Assembly (NCBI GenBank): GCA_043822165.1
Contig: JBDRCA010000088.1
Location: 1-8,482 of the forward strand
Direction of reading: 5' to 3'
From: SCGC-AAA252-I15 sp043822165
GTDB lineage: Archaea; Altiarchaeota; Altiarchaeia; IMC4; SCGC-AAA252-I15
Length of the DNA stretch: 8,482 bases
Position numbers and translations under genes: made by a program. The first letter of the stretch is position 1; every line of letters begins with the position of its first letter. Positions 1 to 6,352 of the stretch are shown in pieces. The notes under the pieces were generated by a model. The model worked only from the letters and a program-made list of their open reading frames with translations. It did not search any database and had not been told where the DNA came from.

Positions 1-1
1 C

Positions 2-421
2 ACAGAAGAAAAAATAACGCCCCTAGACGTGGAACTGTGTAAAATACTCTACGAAGTAGGCGACGGCGAAATAGAGTTCACCAAAGCCATAGAAACAGAC
101 GAACACGTCATAGTGCTCGCACCCAAAAACTCCCTCGGGAAAATAATAGGACGCTCCGGAGCCACAATCCGCGTAATATCAAGAAAGCTCGGGAAACAGG
201 TGAGGGTCGTAGGCTCCGGCGACCTAAAGGAGATGATATACGATTTCACGTCCCCGGCCAAGGTTCTCGGCGTAAACAAGGTGTACAAGCCGGACGGCTC
301 CGTGTCGCAGAGAATCAGGATTTCCGCGAGAGACAAGGCAAAGCTTCGCCTGAACCCCGAGGACATAACAAGGCTCGTGTCATCTCTCTCAAAGGATGAA
401 ATAGAGATAGTCTTCGAATGA
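2..421 (+). CDS. NusA-like tandem KH-domain RNA-binding protein (5'-partial)
   Basis: The frame is open to the left edge, so the start is probably outside the window. A GTG at 29 is possible, but the residues before it (KITPLDVELC) still align with the N-terminus of short archaeal NusA proteins. KH domain 1 carries the RNA-contacting GxxG loop as GKIIGRSG, followed by a helix and RKLGKQVRVV. The remainder, from about DLKEMIYDFTSPAKV to EIEIVFE, follows the layout of the second KH domain of archaeal NusA. Its GxxG is missing, however, with LRLNPED at that place. Archaeal NusA consists of the two KH domains alone, about 140 residues, and this length agrees. The role is inferred to be transcription elongation/termination or another RNA-binding task. 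The stop overlaps the aspS start (ATGA), implying translational coupling. KH-fold membership is fairly sure; NusA orthology is from remembered family alignments and less sure. Confidence 0.75.
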   Translation, partial: TEEKITPLDVELCKILYEVGDGEIEFTKAIETDEHVIVLAPKNSLGKIIGRSGATIRVISRKLGKQVRVVGSGDLKEMIYDFTSPAKVLGVNKVYKPDGSVSQRIRISARDKAKLRLNPEDITRLVSSLSKDEIEIVFE

Positions 422-1719
422 TGAGGTCGCATTACACAAACGAGTTGTCTAAAAAGCTTTCAGGTGAGAAAGTAACGGTTGCAGGCTGGGTCCACGAGAT
501 ACGGGATTTAGGCAAACTAAAGTTTCTTATTGTCCGGGACCGTGAAGGCAAAGTACAGGTCACAGCGAAGAAGGAGACAACCGACAAGAAAGTGCTGGAC
601 GCCATAGACTCATTATCCAAGGAGTCCGTGGTATCAGTTGAAGGCACGGTGCGCGAAGACTCGAAGGCGCCGGGCGGATTCGAGCTGACGCCGGAGAAAA
701 TAATTGTTGTCGCAGTATCAGAGTCTCCGCTGCCCCTGGATGTTACGGGAAAAGTCCCCGCAGAATTGGACACCCGCCTAACCAACCGCTTCATGGACGT
801 CCGAAAACCCGAAGTCGCTGCGATATTCACGATACGCGCGAAAATACAGGAAGCCTACCGCGAATACTTCATCAAAAACGACTTCATTGAAATAAACCCT
901 CCATCAATCATCGCCGCCGCAAGCGAGGGCGGAACAGACCTATTCGCGATAACCTACTTCGAGCGCGAAGCATATCTGGCCCAGAGCCCGCAGCTATACA
1001 AGCAAATCATGATGGCCTCCGGACTCGACAAAGTATTCATAACAATGCCGATATTTCGGGCCGAACTACACAACACGACCAAACACTTAAACGAAGTCTT
1101 CATGCTCGACGCCGAACTCGCATACATCAAAGACGAGGAAGACGTTATGAAGCACCTGGAAGGAGTGACACACCACATGTACCGAAAAGTCGCAGACGAA
1201 TGCAAAAACGAGCTCTCCGCTCTCGGCCGAGAGCTTTCCGTCCCCAAGCTCCCGTTAAAGAGGGTGACCTATGACGACGCCTTGGACTTCTTGTCCGGCA
1301 AAGATGTCAAGGTCTCGTGGGGCGACGACTTGGCGACCGACGCCCTGAAGGCATTGGCTGAGGAATACGCTGAACCCTACTTCATAACCCGCTGGCCGAC
1401 GCAGATAAGGGCGTTTTACAGCCGCCCGCTTGATGGGGACCCCACGCGCTGCGGCGCATTCGACCTCATGGCAGGCGACATAGAGCTTTCCAGCGGCGCA
1501 CAGAGGATACACGACCATGGGCAGCTCGTCGAAGCCTTGAAGAAAAAGAAGCTTAATCCCGCGAACTTCGAGTTCTACTTGAAGGCGTTCCAGTACGGGA
1601 TGCCGCCTCACGGAGGATTCGGGATGGGCGCGGAACGAATAACCGAGGCGTTGACGGGAGTCAAAAACATACGCGAATGCGTGCTCTTCCCGAGGGACAG
1701 GACGAGGCTTACTCCCTGA
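418..1719 (+). CDS. aspS: Aspartate--tRNA(Asp/Asn) ligase, archaeal type, probably non-discriminating
   Basis: Class IIb aminoacyl-tRNA synthetase that attaches aspartate to tRNA in the cytoplasm; at 433 residues it matches the short archaeal form. The N-terminal OB-fold anticodon-binding domain spans about residues 15-105 (VAGWVHEIRDLGKLKF). The catalytic core follows: EGGTDLF flipping loop, AQSPQLYKQ, motif 2 at 213-230 (FRAELHNTTKHLNE), and motif 3 at 399-407 (GGFGMGAER) with the typical NIREC-LFPRDRTRLTP end. Aligned with the Thermococcus kodakarensis discriminating enzyme, which has Trp26 and Lys85, this protein has His26 (GWVH) and Pro85 (KAPGG). Those residues are typical of non-discriminating AspRS that also makes Asp-tRNA(Asn), later amidated by an amidotransferase. 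Tandem ATGs at 418 and 421 are both possible starts. The first overlaps the upstream stop. No strong Shine-Dalgarno is seen, consistent with coupling to the KH gene. Confidence 0.96.
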   Translation: MMRSHYTNELSKKLSGEKVTVAGWVHEIRDLGKLKFLIVRDREGKVQVTAKKETTDKKVLDAIDSLSKESVVSVEGTVREDSKAPGGFELTPEKIIVVAVSESPLPLDVTGKVPAELDTRLTNRFMDVRKPEVAAIFTIRAKIQEAYREYFIKNDFIEINPPSIIAAASEGGTDLFAITYFEREAYLAQSPQLYKQIMMASGLDKVFITMPIFRAELHNTTKHLNEVFMLDAELAYIKDEEDVMKHLEGVTHHMYRKVADECKNELSALGRELSVPKLPLKRVTYDDALDFLSGKDVKVSWGDDLATDALKALAEEYAEPYFITRWPTQIRAFYSRPLDGDPTRCGAFDLMAGDIELSSGAQRIHDHGQLVEALKKKKLNPANFEFYLKAFQYGMPPHGGFGMGAERITEALTGVKNIRECVLFPRDRTRLTP

Positions 1720-1720
1720 C

Positions 1721-1725
1721 TTTTT
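1721..1725 (+). terminator. Short T tract after aspS
   Basis: TTTTT directly follows the aspS stop codon, in the 35-base gap before the channel gene. Archaeal RNA polymerase can terminate at U-tracts without a hairpin. Five T residues make this a weak candidate. Confidence 0.3.
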
Positions 1726-1732
1726 AGCTTGG

Positions 1733-1742
1733 AATAAAAATA
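1733..1742 (+). promoter_or_regulatory. Possible TATA box upstream of the K+ channel gene
   Basis: AATAAAAATA, centred about 17 bases before the ATG at 1755, is the only A/T-rich box in the gap. Archaeal transcription usually starts about 25 bases downstream of the box centre, which would fall just inside the annotated reading frame. It is therefore either a weak promoter or no promoter, and transcription may simply read through from aspS. Confidence 0.25.
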
Positions 1743-1754
1743 CCTTTACTGAAG

Positions 1755-2513
1755 ATGAGGTTAGCCCGGGTTTTCGGATTCTATTCAAGACACAGTTCGC
1801 TTAAGAATCTCGGCATAGCAGTGTTTGCAGCAGTCCTAGTAATCAGCGTCGGCACGCTAGGATACATGAATCTTATCGGCTTAGACGCGCTTGATGCCCT
1901 CTACTTCACTGTCGTAACGCTTGGGAGCGTCGGGTACGGGGACATATACCCTGACTCGGTTGAGGCGAAAGTCTTCACCATATTCTTCGTTTTGGTGGGG
2001 GTGTCCGTATTCCTGTACGCGTTCGGCGCGATAATATCAATGCTATTTGAAGGAACAATACTCGAGGTGTTTAGAATGGAGCATGTTAAGGAGAAATTGT
2101 CTAAGCTTAGTGGCCACATCATACTTTGCGGTTACGGGGACGTTGGAGAGTCTATCGCGAAACAGATAGACAAGATAGTCATCATAGACCATGATGAAGC
2201 CAAGATAATGAAATTGGTTTCTGAGGGAGTGTTCGCTTTCTCGGGGGATTCAACGCGCCCTGAGACGCTTGAGAAGGCTAGGATAGACAAGGCCAAGGCG
2301 ATAATAATCGCGTTGGACTCTGACCCGGATGTCTTGTTCACAATCCTTACCGCCAAAGACGTGAACCCGGAAGTCAAAGTGTACGCGCGCGCAAACCACA
2401 AGGAATCAGTATCCAAGATGCGCCGCGTTGGAGCAGACTACGTTGTTTGTGTCACCGAGCTTGCCGGCAAAGAGCTTATGAAGGCCATTGAAAAGCACGC
2501 CGCGGAAGAATAA
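1755..2513 (+). CDS. Two-TM potassium channel with a single RCK (TrkA-N) domain
   Basis: Membrane K+ channel subunit of 252 residues. TM1 is about residues 21-40. The pore helix and filter are at 50-66 with SVGYGD, where the usual TVGYGD has Ser for Thr. TM2 is about 72-98 and includes Gly82 near the MthK hinge position. A cytoplasmic Rossmann-type RCK domain starts near 120 (HIILCGYGDVG, a GxGxxG nucleotide-binding loop) and ends at about 246. There is no RCK-C/TrkA-C domain; MthK is about 336 residues. Of the MthK Ca2+ site, an Asp like D184 is kept (LDSDPD), but the AEAE segment with E210 and E212 reads YARAN, so MthK-type calcium gating is doubtful. The channel would form a tetramer with an intracellular RCK ring. 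It is tail-to-tail with ABCE1, three bases apart. Channel identity is firm; ligand and ion specificity beyond the GYG filter are inferred. Confidence 0.93.
   Translation: MRLARVFGFYSRHSSLKNLGIAVFAAVLVISVGTLGYMNLIGLDALDALYFTVVTLGSVGYGDIYPDSVEAKVFTIFFVLVGVSVFLYAFGAIISMLFEGTILEVFRMEHVKEKLSKLSGHIILCGYGDVGESIAKQIDKIVIIDHDEAKIMKLVSEGVFAFSGDSTRPETLEKARIDKAKAIIIALDSDPDVLFTILTAKDVNPEVKVYARANHKESVSKMRRVGADYVVCVTELAGKELMKAIEKHAAEE
2064..2078 (+). promoter_or_regulatory. Internal ribosome binding site and ATG for a free RCK domain
   Basis: GAGGTG at 2064-2069 is a good archaeal Shine-Dalgarno, six bases before an in-frame ATG at 2076 (Met108). It lies just after TM2 and just before the RCK fold. In MthK an internal start at Met107 makes soluble RCK subunits that join the channel ring. 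The match of position and signal suggests that this gene also makes two products, the second of 145 residues (2076-2513). This is inference from position and motif. Confidence 0.55.
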
Positions 2514-2516
2514 GTT

Positions 2517-4232
2517 TTATCTCAGGTAATAGTATTCTCCGCTTGTTTTTTGTTCGCGGTCTTTTTGGCTTCCGTCCTTGTTGGCGCGCGGGCGCTTGGT
2601 GTCAGGGTCTCGCCTGAAGGTCACCTTCATCTTCTTCAAGAAAGAGTTCATGGCAAAACGGAGGTCAGTGGGTTTTTCGGCGTGGCCCATCTTGCCTCCT
2701 TCTCCGCCGAAGACCAGTATCTCATCAGACAAGTAGTCTACCAAGAGTATGTCGTGGTCGACTACGAGAATGGACGCGTCTTTTTCAGCCGCGAACCTTT
2801 TGATGTATTTCGCGAATGCAAGCCTTTCTTCCACGTCCAAGTAGGCTGAAGGCTCATCCAGCATGTAGACTTGGGCGTCTCTTGAGAGGCACTCGACAAT
2901 CTTGACCTTCTGGAGCTCCCCGCCAGACAACTCGTTTAAGCTTCTGTCGAGTAAATGGTTTATCCTCATCTTTTCGACGAGTTCCGCCTTCAATTCCATG
3001 TTTCTGACCAGTTTCGTCGAAACCTTGATGTACTGTGGCTTGTATGAGAGAGTTACGTCGAATCCGAGTTTCGTGTTATCCGGGGTTTCCTCGCCTGCGA
3101 GCATTTTCACGAACGTTGTCTTCCCTGTCGCGTTCGGCCCAAGTATCCCAACAGTCTCTGGCTTGTATAGTGTTCCGGATTCAACAGTCAAGTCGAAGCC
3201 CTCGTATTTCTTCTCAAGAGCCGGGTACTCCACCAGAGTATCAAGTTCCGCTGCATCCTTGGGGGCTTTGACGTCGAACTTTATCTCGTCCCGAAACCGC
3301 ATGTTCTCGGAGCGCAGGAAACCGGACAAGTACTCGTTTATGCCGACTCGCACGCCCTTGCTGTTCGAGATTATCCCGTAGGCTCCGCGTGAGCCGAAGA
3401 CTACGTGAACGTAATCAGACAGGTAATCCAAGACAATCAAGTCGTGCTCGACCACGAACACGTGTTTCCCGGTCAAACCGCGAATCGCCTTCGCAACGTT
3501 TAAGCGCTCCTTAACGTCAAGGTAACTAGATGGCTCGTCAAACAAGTAGACGTCCGCATCCCTCACAAGCGCCGCCGCAACCGCCACACGCTGAAGCTCC
3601 CCACCGGAGAGCTCTGGTGTCTTCTTGTCGAGGGAATTGGATAAGTCAAGCGCGGAGACGACTTCGTCCAAGACGCCTCTTTCGTCAGACTTGGCGAGCA
3701 GGTTGTCGACTTTGCCTTTCACGTGCCTTGGAATCTGGTCGACATGCTGCAGCTTATACACTGCCTTGATTTTTCCTTCCGCGAGCTTTTCCAGGTAGTT
3801 TTGGATTTCCTTGCCGCGGAATCGTTCCACGATTCTCTCCCAGCCGGCGTCTTCCACGCCCAGGTTGGGCTGTATATCCCCTGACAGGATTTTGAGGGCA
3901 GTCGACTTTCCGATTCCGTTGGAGCCTACGAGTCCCACGACGCCGTCCTTGGGAGTCGGGAGATTATAGAGCCTGAAGCCGTTTACGCCGTACTGGTGGA
4001 CTGGCTCCCCGACCTCCTCCGGAAGATTAATGATGGTTATCGCGTCGAAGGGGCACTTGTGCACACAAATCCCGCAGCCAGTGCAAAGCATCTCAGATAT
4101 GATCGGCTTGTGGTCTTCGTCGTTTTCCACTATGCACTCTTTACCCGTCCGGTTAATCGGGCACATCCTCATGCAAAGGAAATCACAGTCCTTCGGCTTG
4201 CACCGGGACTTGTCAAGTACCGCTATACGCAT
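2517..4232 (-). CDS. abce1: Ribosome recycling ATPase ABCE1 (Rli1)
   Basis: Soluble twin-ATPase that splits post-termination ribosomes into subunits, working with aRF1 or Pelota in archaea. At 571 residues it is full length. The N-terminal region holds two 4Fe-4S sites: C11-x4-C16-x3-C20-x3-C24P and C50-x2-C53-x2-C56-x3-C60P. Nucleotide-binding domain 1 has Walker A GSNGIGKST (103-111), signature LSGGELQRV (208-216), Walker B VYLFDEPSSYLD and VVEHD. Domain 2 has Walker A GPNATGKTT (365-373), signature LSGGELQKV (435-443), Walker B VYMLDEPSAYLD and VVDHD. The conserved tail with FRRDPDTKRPR is present. The ATG at 4232 is chosen because MRIAVLDKSRCKPK matches the family start; a TTG at 4253 would add seven unsupported residues. 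No Shine-Dalgarno precedes it. It is last in a four-gene minus-strand run, 27 bases after the HAD gene. Confidence 0.98.
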   Translation of the reverse strand: MRIAVLDKSRCKPKDCDFLCMRMCPINRTGKECIVENDEDHKPIISEMLCTGCGICVHKCPFDAITIINLPEEVGEPVHQYGVNGFRLYNLPTPKDGVVGLVGSNGIGKSTALKILSGDIQPNLGVEDAGWERIVERFRGKEIQNYLEKLAEGKIKAVYKLQHVDQIPRHVKGKVDNLLAKSDERGVLDEVVSALDLSNSLDKKTPELSGGELQRVAVAAALVRDADVYLFDEPSSYLDVKERLNVAKAIRGLTGKHVFVVEHDLIVLDYLSDYVHVVFGSRGAYGIISNSKGVRVGINEYLSGFLRSENMRFRDEIKFDVKAPKDAAELDTLVEYPALEKKYEGFDLTVESGTLYKPETVGILGPNATGKTTFVKMLAGEETPDNTKLGFDVTLSYKPQYIKVSTKLVRNMELKAELVEKMRINHLLDRSLNELSGGELQKVKIVECLSRDAQVYMLDEPSAYLDVEERLAFAKYIKRFAAEKDASILVVDHDILLVDYLSDEILVFGGEGGKMGHAEKPTDLRFAMNSFLKKMKVTFRRDPDTKRPRANKDGSQKDREQKTSGEYYYLR

Positions 4233-4248
4233 TCTAGTATCATTTAAA

Positions 4249-4267
4249 GTCAAACAAAACTAAAAAA
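4249..4267 (-). terminator. U-rich tract between the HAD gene and ABCE1
   Basis: Read on the minus strand, the end of the HAD gene and the gap hold three T runs (TTTTTT, TTTT, TTTT) within about 19 bases. Such tracts work as intrinsic terminators in archaea, so part of the transcript could end here and lower ABCE1 read-through. This is inferred from base runs only. Confidence 0.3.
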
Positions 4268-4913
4268 GCTTTTCCAAGGATTCAACGCTCAAATCCGCAA
4301 GACTTTCAACAATCAAGTCAGCTTTGCTCAAGTCTTGGCCGAATGTGTTCGGGCTTTTGACTGCAACACACTTCATGCCCGCCGACTTCGCAGCCAACAC
4401 GCCCGCCTCCGCATCCTCTATCACAACACACCCTGAAGCCTCAACACCCAGTCTCTCAGCCGCCAGCAAAAAAGGCTCAGGATCAGGTTTGCCCTTAACG
4501 CAGCAATCACCGCTCAAGACAAGGTCAAATTCGAGAATCAAGCCGACTTCCTCTAAAGACGCGTTCACCCGATCCAACGGACTAGACGACACCACAGCCT
4601 TGCTGACTCCCGCATCATCAAGGCCAGCCAGCAAATCCAAGACACCCGGCAAGGCTTCAAGCCGCCCCCGGATAAGGCGCGCGAACACCACATTCTTTTT
4701 CTCCACAAGCTCGCCTGCATCCAAGTCGAGGCCACGGCGAGCAATATGCCTCCTGTAGTTGTCAATAGTTCTCTTACCGAACACTTCTTTGCGCTCATCC
4801 TCGGAAAGACGAATCCCAACTTCCGCGAGCACTATGTCTGAAGCCTCCGTGCTAATGGGCTCCGAGTCAACGAGCACGCCATCCAAGTCAAACAAACAAG
4901 CATTAACTTCCAT
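4260..4913 (-). CDS. HAD superfamily hydrolase, beta-phosphoglucomutase-like (subfamily IA)
   Basis: Cytoplasmic HAD phosphatase or phosphomutase of 217 residues. Motif I is FDLDGVLVDSE with nucleophile Asp9 and acid/base Asp11. An alpha-helical C1 cap lies at about 16-85. Motif II is VVSSS (107-111). Motif III is KGKPDPEPF with Lys142, and motif IV is VIEDAEAG with Glu166-Asp167. The DGVLVDSE and KPDPEPF patterns are typical of the beta-phosphoglucomutase / 2-deoxyglucose-6-phosphatase / YniC branch, which acts on sugar phosphates. The substrate cannot be set from sequence. The ATG overlaps the end of the upstream HAD gene by 11 bases, so translation is likely coupled. All catalytic residues are intact, so it is probably active. 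Confidence 0.93.
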   Translation of the reverse strand: MEVNACLFDLDGVLVDSEPISTEASDIVLAEVGIRLSEDERKEVFGKRTIDNYRRHIARRGLDLDAGELVEKKNVVFARLIRGRLEALPGVLDLLAGLDDAGVSKAVVSSSPLDRVNASLEEVGLILEFDLVLSGDCCVKGKPDPEPFLLAAERLGVEASGCVVIEDAEAGVLAAKSAGMKCVAVKSPNTFGQDLSKADLIVESLADLSVESLEKLF

Positions 4914-5616
4914 TCAACCACTCTTTAATCACTTTATATACGTCAGCTACTTTATCTACAGAGGCGTCGGGTTCGAATATCCTCTCATCAGGGTCTACCT
5001 CGAAGATGCTACCATCTCTTTCTTTCCTTCTGACGTGGATGGTTTTCATCCCGAGTCTTTTAGCCCCCACTAAATCCTCGTAAATCTCGTCGGATACGAA
5101 GACACATTCTGATGAATCAACCCTCAGCTCTTCACTCACCTTTAGATAAATTCCAGAATCCGGCTTTCGAACACCAATCTCGTTTGAAAACGCATAACTA
5201 TCAAACACATCCAATCCTACCTCCCGGAGTAAGTCCATAGTCCCCACCCCACAATTCGTAACCAAACCAAGCTTCAATCCAAGGTCTCGAAGTCGTGTGA
5301 GGAGTACATCAACACCCTCATACACCCTCATATTGCTCCGGATTGAAGTCTCAATTAATTCCGTCAGCTTATCCTCAGCATTGTGTGGGACGTTAAGTTC
5401 CTCTAAGACTCTTTTATTCGACTCACTCAGCGAAAGCCTTCCAGTCGTGATGTCGTTGTGATACTTTTTCCTGAGTGCACAATATTCCTCTACCAAAACC
5501 TCTGGATTAAAAGACTGTAAATACTGAATAATTGCTCCCTCAGTCTCTTTCACACCTTCCTTATCATGAAACGTCAAAGTGTGCCACAAGTCAAACAACA
5601 CCGCCTTAATTTCCAT
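4903..5616 (-). CDS. HAD superfamily hydrolase with altered motif I
   Basis: HAD-fold protein of 237 residues. Motif I reads FDLWHTLTF: the nucleophile Asp9 is present, but the usual Asp+2 acid/base is Trp11. Motif II is LVTNCG (Thr120), motif III is RKPDSGIY (Lys151), and motif IV is FVSDEIYEDLVGAK with Asp176 and Asp181. A helical cap spans about residues 16-100. Haloacid dehalogenases also lack Asp+2, having Tyr there, so the reaction may not be ordinary phosphate-ester hydrolysis. Many archaeal HAD proteins of unknown substrate share FDLW-type motifs. It begins 5 bases after the MBL gene stop and overlaps the next HAD gene, so it sits inside an operon. The codons look richer in A/T than those of its neighbours. 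Substrate unknown. Confidence 0.9.
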   Translation of the reverse strand: MEIKAVLFDLWHTLTFHDKEGVKETEGAIIQYLQSFNPEVLVEEYCALRKKYHNDITTGRLSLSESNKRVLEELNVPHNAEDKLTELIETSIRSNMRVYEGVDVLLTRLRDLGLKLGLVTNCGVGTMDLLREVGLDVFDSYAFSNEIGVRKPDSGIYLKVSEELRVDSSECVFVSDEIYEDLVGAKRLGMKTIHVRRKERDGSIFEVDPDERIFEPDASVDKVADVYKVIKEWLNGS

Positions 5617-5621
5617 AACTC

Positions 5622-6245
5622 TTAAAAGAAAAGTTTTTTAGATTTAAGTATGTCTGCCCCCTCTCCTAGTCCGCCGTGGCCTGGATAAAATTTTTTTACG
5701 GAGCCCTCCCCGACCAACTCGCAGAGAACATCCAAGGAGGCTGAGAGGGCGTCTGCATCCCCCCCCGGGAAATCGGTCCGTCCCACTCCGTCGGCAAACA
5801 CGGTATCGCCTGAAAACAAAACCCCCTCTGATTCATCGAGCAAACAGATGCTTCCTTGAGTGTGCCCCGGCGTGTGCAAGACCCTCAGCTTAGCGCTCCC
5901 TAAGTCTATGATAGAGCCCTCGGAAAGCAGCACGTCGACTTTTACTTTCTCGAAGTCGCGCCCGAAGAGAGCTGCCAAAACTTCTTTGCCGCCGCCTTCA
6001 AGAGCCGGCGCGTCAAGCCCGTGCGCGCAAAGCCGTGCTCCAGTCTCATCCAAGACCTTCTTGTTCGCGCCCGCGTGATCGAAGTGGCAGTGAGTGTTAA
6101 CGACGTAATCCAGGCAAAGCCCTTCCGCATCAAGAAACGAGAGAACACGCTCCCCTGAAACACCAGGATCAACTACTGCAACCTTCTCCCCAACCACAAC
6201 GTAAGCATTCGACTCAAACGAGGAAGACTCTAAAATACGAATCAT
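5622..6245 (-). CDS. Metallo-beta-lactamase-fold hydrolase, glyoxalase II-like
   Basis: Binuclear metal hydrolase of 207 residues. Zinc ligands are in THCHFDHAG (His52, His54, Asp56, His57), TPGHTQGS (His128), FSGDTVF (Asp147) and YPGHGG (His190). The segment GVGRTDFPGGD is characteristic of short glyoxalase II-like proteins of the YcbL type that hydrolyse thioesters. It lacks the long C-terminal glutathione-binding domain of true glyoxalase II. The true substrate in an archaeon is unknown, and many relatives are annotated only as MBL-fold hydrolases. It is the first gene of the four-gene minus-strand run, preceded by a TATA-like box at a distance that fits a leaderless message. An out-of-frame ATG lies five bases upstream and no Shine-Dalgarno is seen. 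Confidence 0.93.
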   Translation of the reverse strand: MIRILESSSFESNAYVVVGEKVAVVDPGVSGERVLSFLDAEGLCLDYVVNTHCHFDHAGANKKVLDETGARLCAHGLDAPALEGGGKEVLAALFGRDFEKVKVDVLLSEGSIIDLGSAKLRVLHTPGHTQGSICLLDESEGVLFSGDTVFADGVGRTDFPGGDADALSASLDVLCELVGEGSVKKFYPGHGGLGEGADILKSKKLFF

Positions 6246-6249
6246 CGCA

Positions 6250-6260
6250 TTTTTATATGA
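6250..6260 (+). promoter_or_regulatory. Possible TATA box for the plus-strand tRNA transcript
   Basis: TTTTTATATGA is followed about 25 bases later by purine A6283, at the edge of the GC-rich hairpin element. A plus-strand transcript starting there would carry about 70 bases of leader before the tRNA. No box is placed closer to the tRNA at the expected distance. Confidence 0.35.
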
Positions 6261-6267
6261 ATCCTAC

Positions 6268-6278
6268 ACTATAATACT
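6268..6278 (-). promoter_or_regulatory. TATA box for the MBL-HAD-HAD-ABCE1 operon
   Basis: On the minus strand this reads AGTATTATAGT, centred about 28 bases upstream of the ATG at 6245. That spacing puts the transcription start at or next to the start codon, as in leaderless archaeal messages. It also looks TATA-like on the plus strand (ACTATAATACT), so it could serve either direction. Confidence 0.45.
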
Positions 6279-6283
6279 CCTTA

Positions 6284-6330
6284 CGGCCCGTCCGCAAGGA
6301 CAGGTTAGTCGGGTCCTAGTGCCCTAGACG
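6284..6330 (+). other. GC-rich hairpin element upstream of tRNA-Ser, unknown function
   Basis: This stands out in an A-rich gap. GTCC (6290-6293) and GGAC (6298-6301) pair around a GCAA tetraloop, a stable GNRA hairpin. A second hairpin can form with GTC-GGG (6308-6313) against CCC-TA-GAC (6322-6329), leaving a two-base bulge. Alternatively GGCCC (6285-6289) pairs with GGGTC (6311-6315), one G-U pair included, around the first hairpin. No C/D boxes, SRP or RNase P signature was found. It could be a small RNA, a processed tRNA leader, or a regulatory structure for the divergent operon. Confidence 0.4.
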
Positions 6331-6352
6331 AGAAATCCTAAAAAATGCACAA

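Noticed and set aside
29..31. GTG at 29 as the true start of the KH protein
   Set aside because: The frame is open to the left edge and the residues before it still align with archaeal NusA, so the start is probably further upstream.
4233..4253. TTG start of ABCE1 at 4253
   Set aside because: The seven extra residues are not part of the family start, while the ATG at 4232 begins exactly at the conserved MRIAV.
2550..4263. Several plus-strand reading frames opposite ABCE1, and similar frames opposite aspS, the HAD genes and the MBL gene
   Set aside because: All are antisense to genes with intact family motifs and show no domain of their own.
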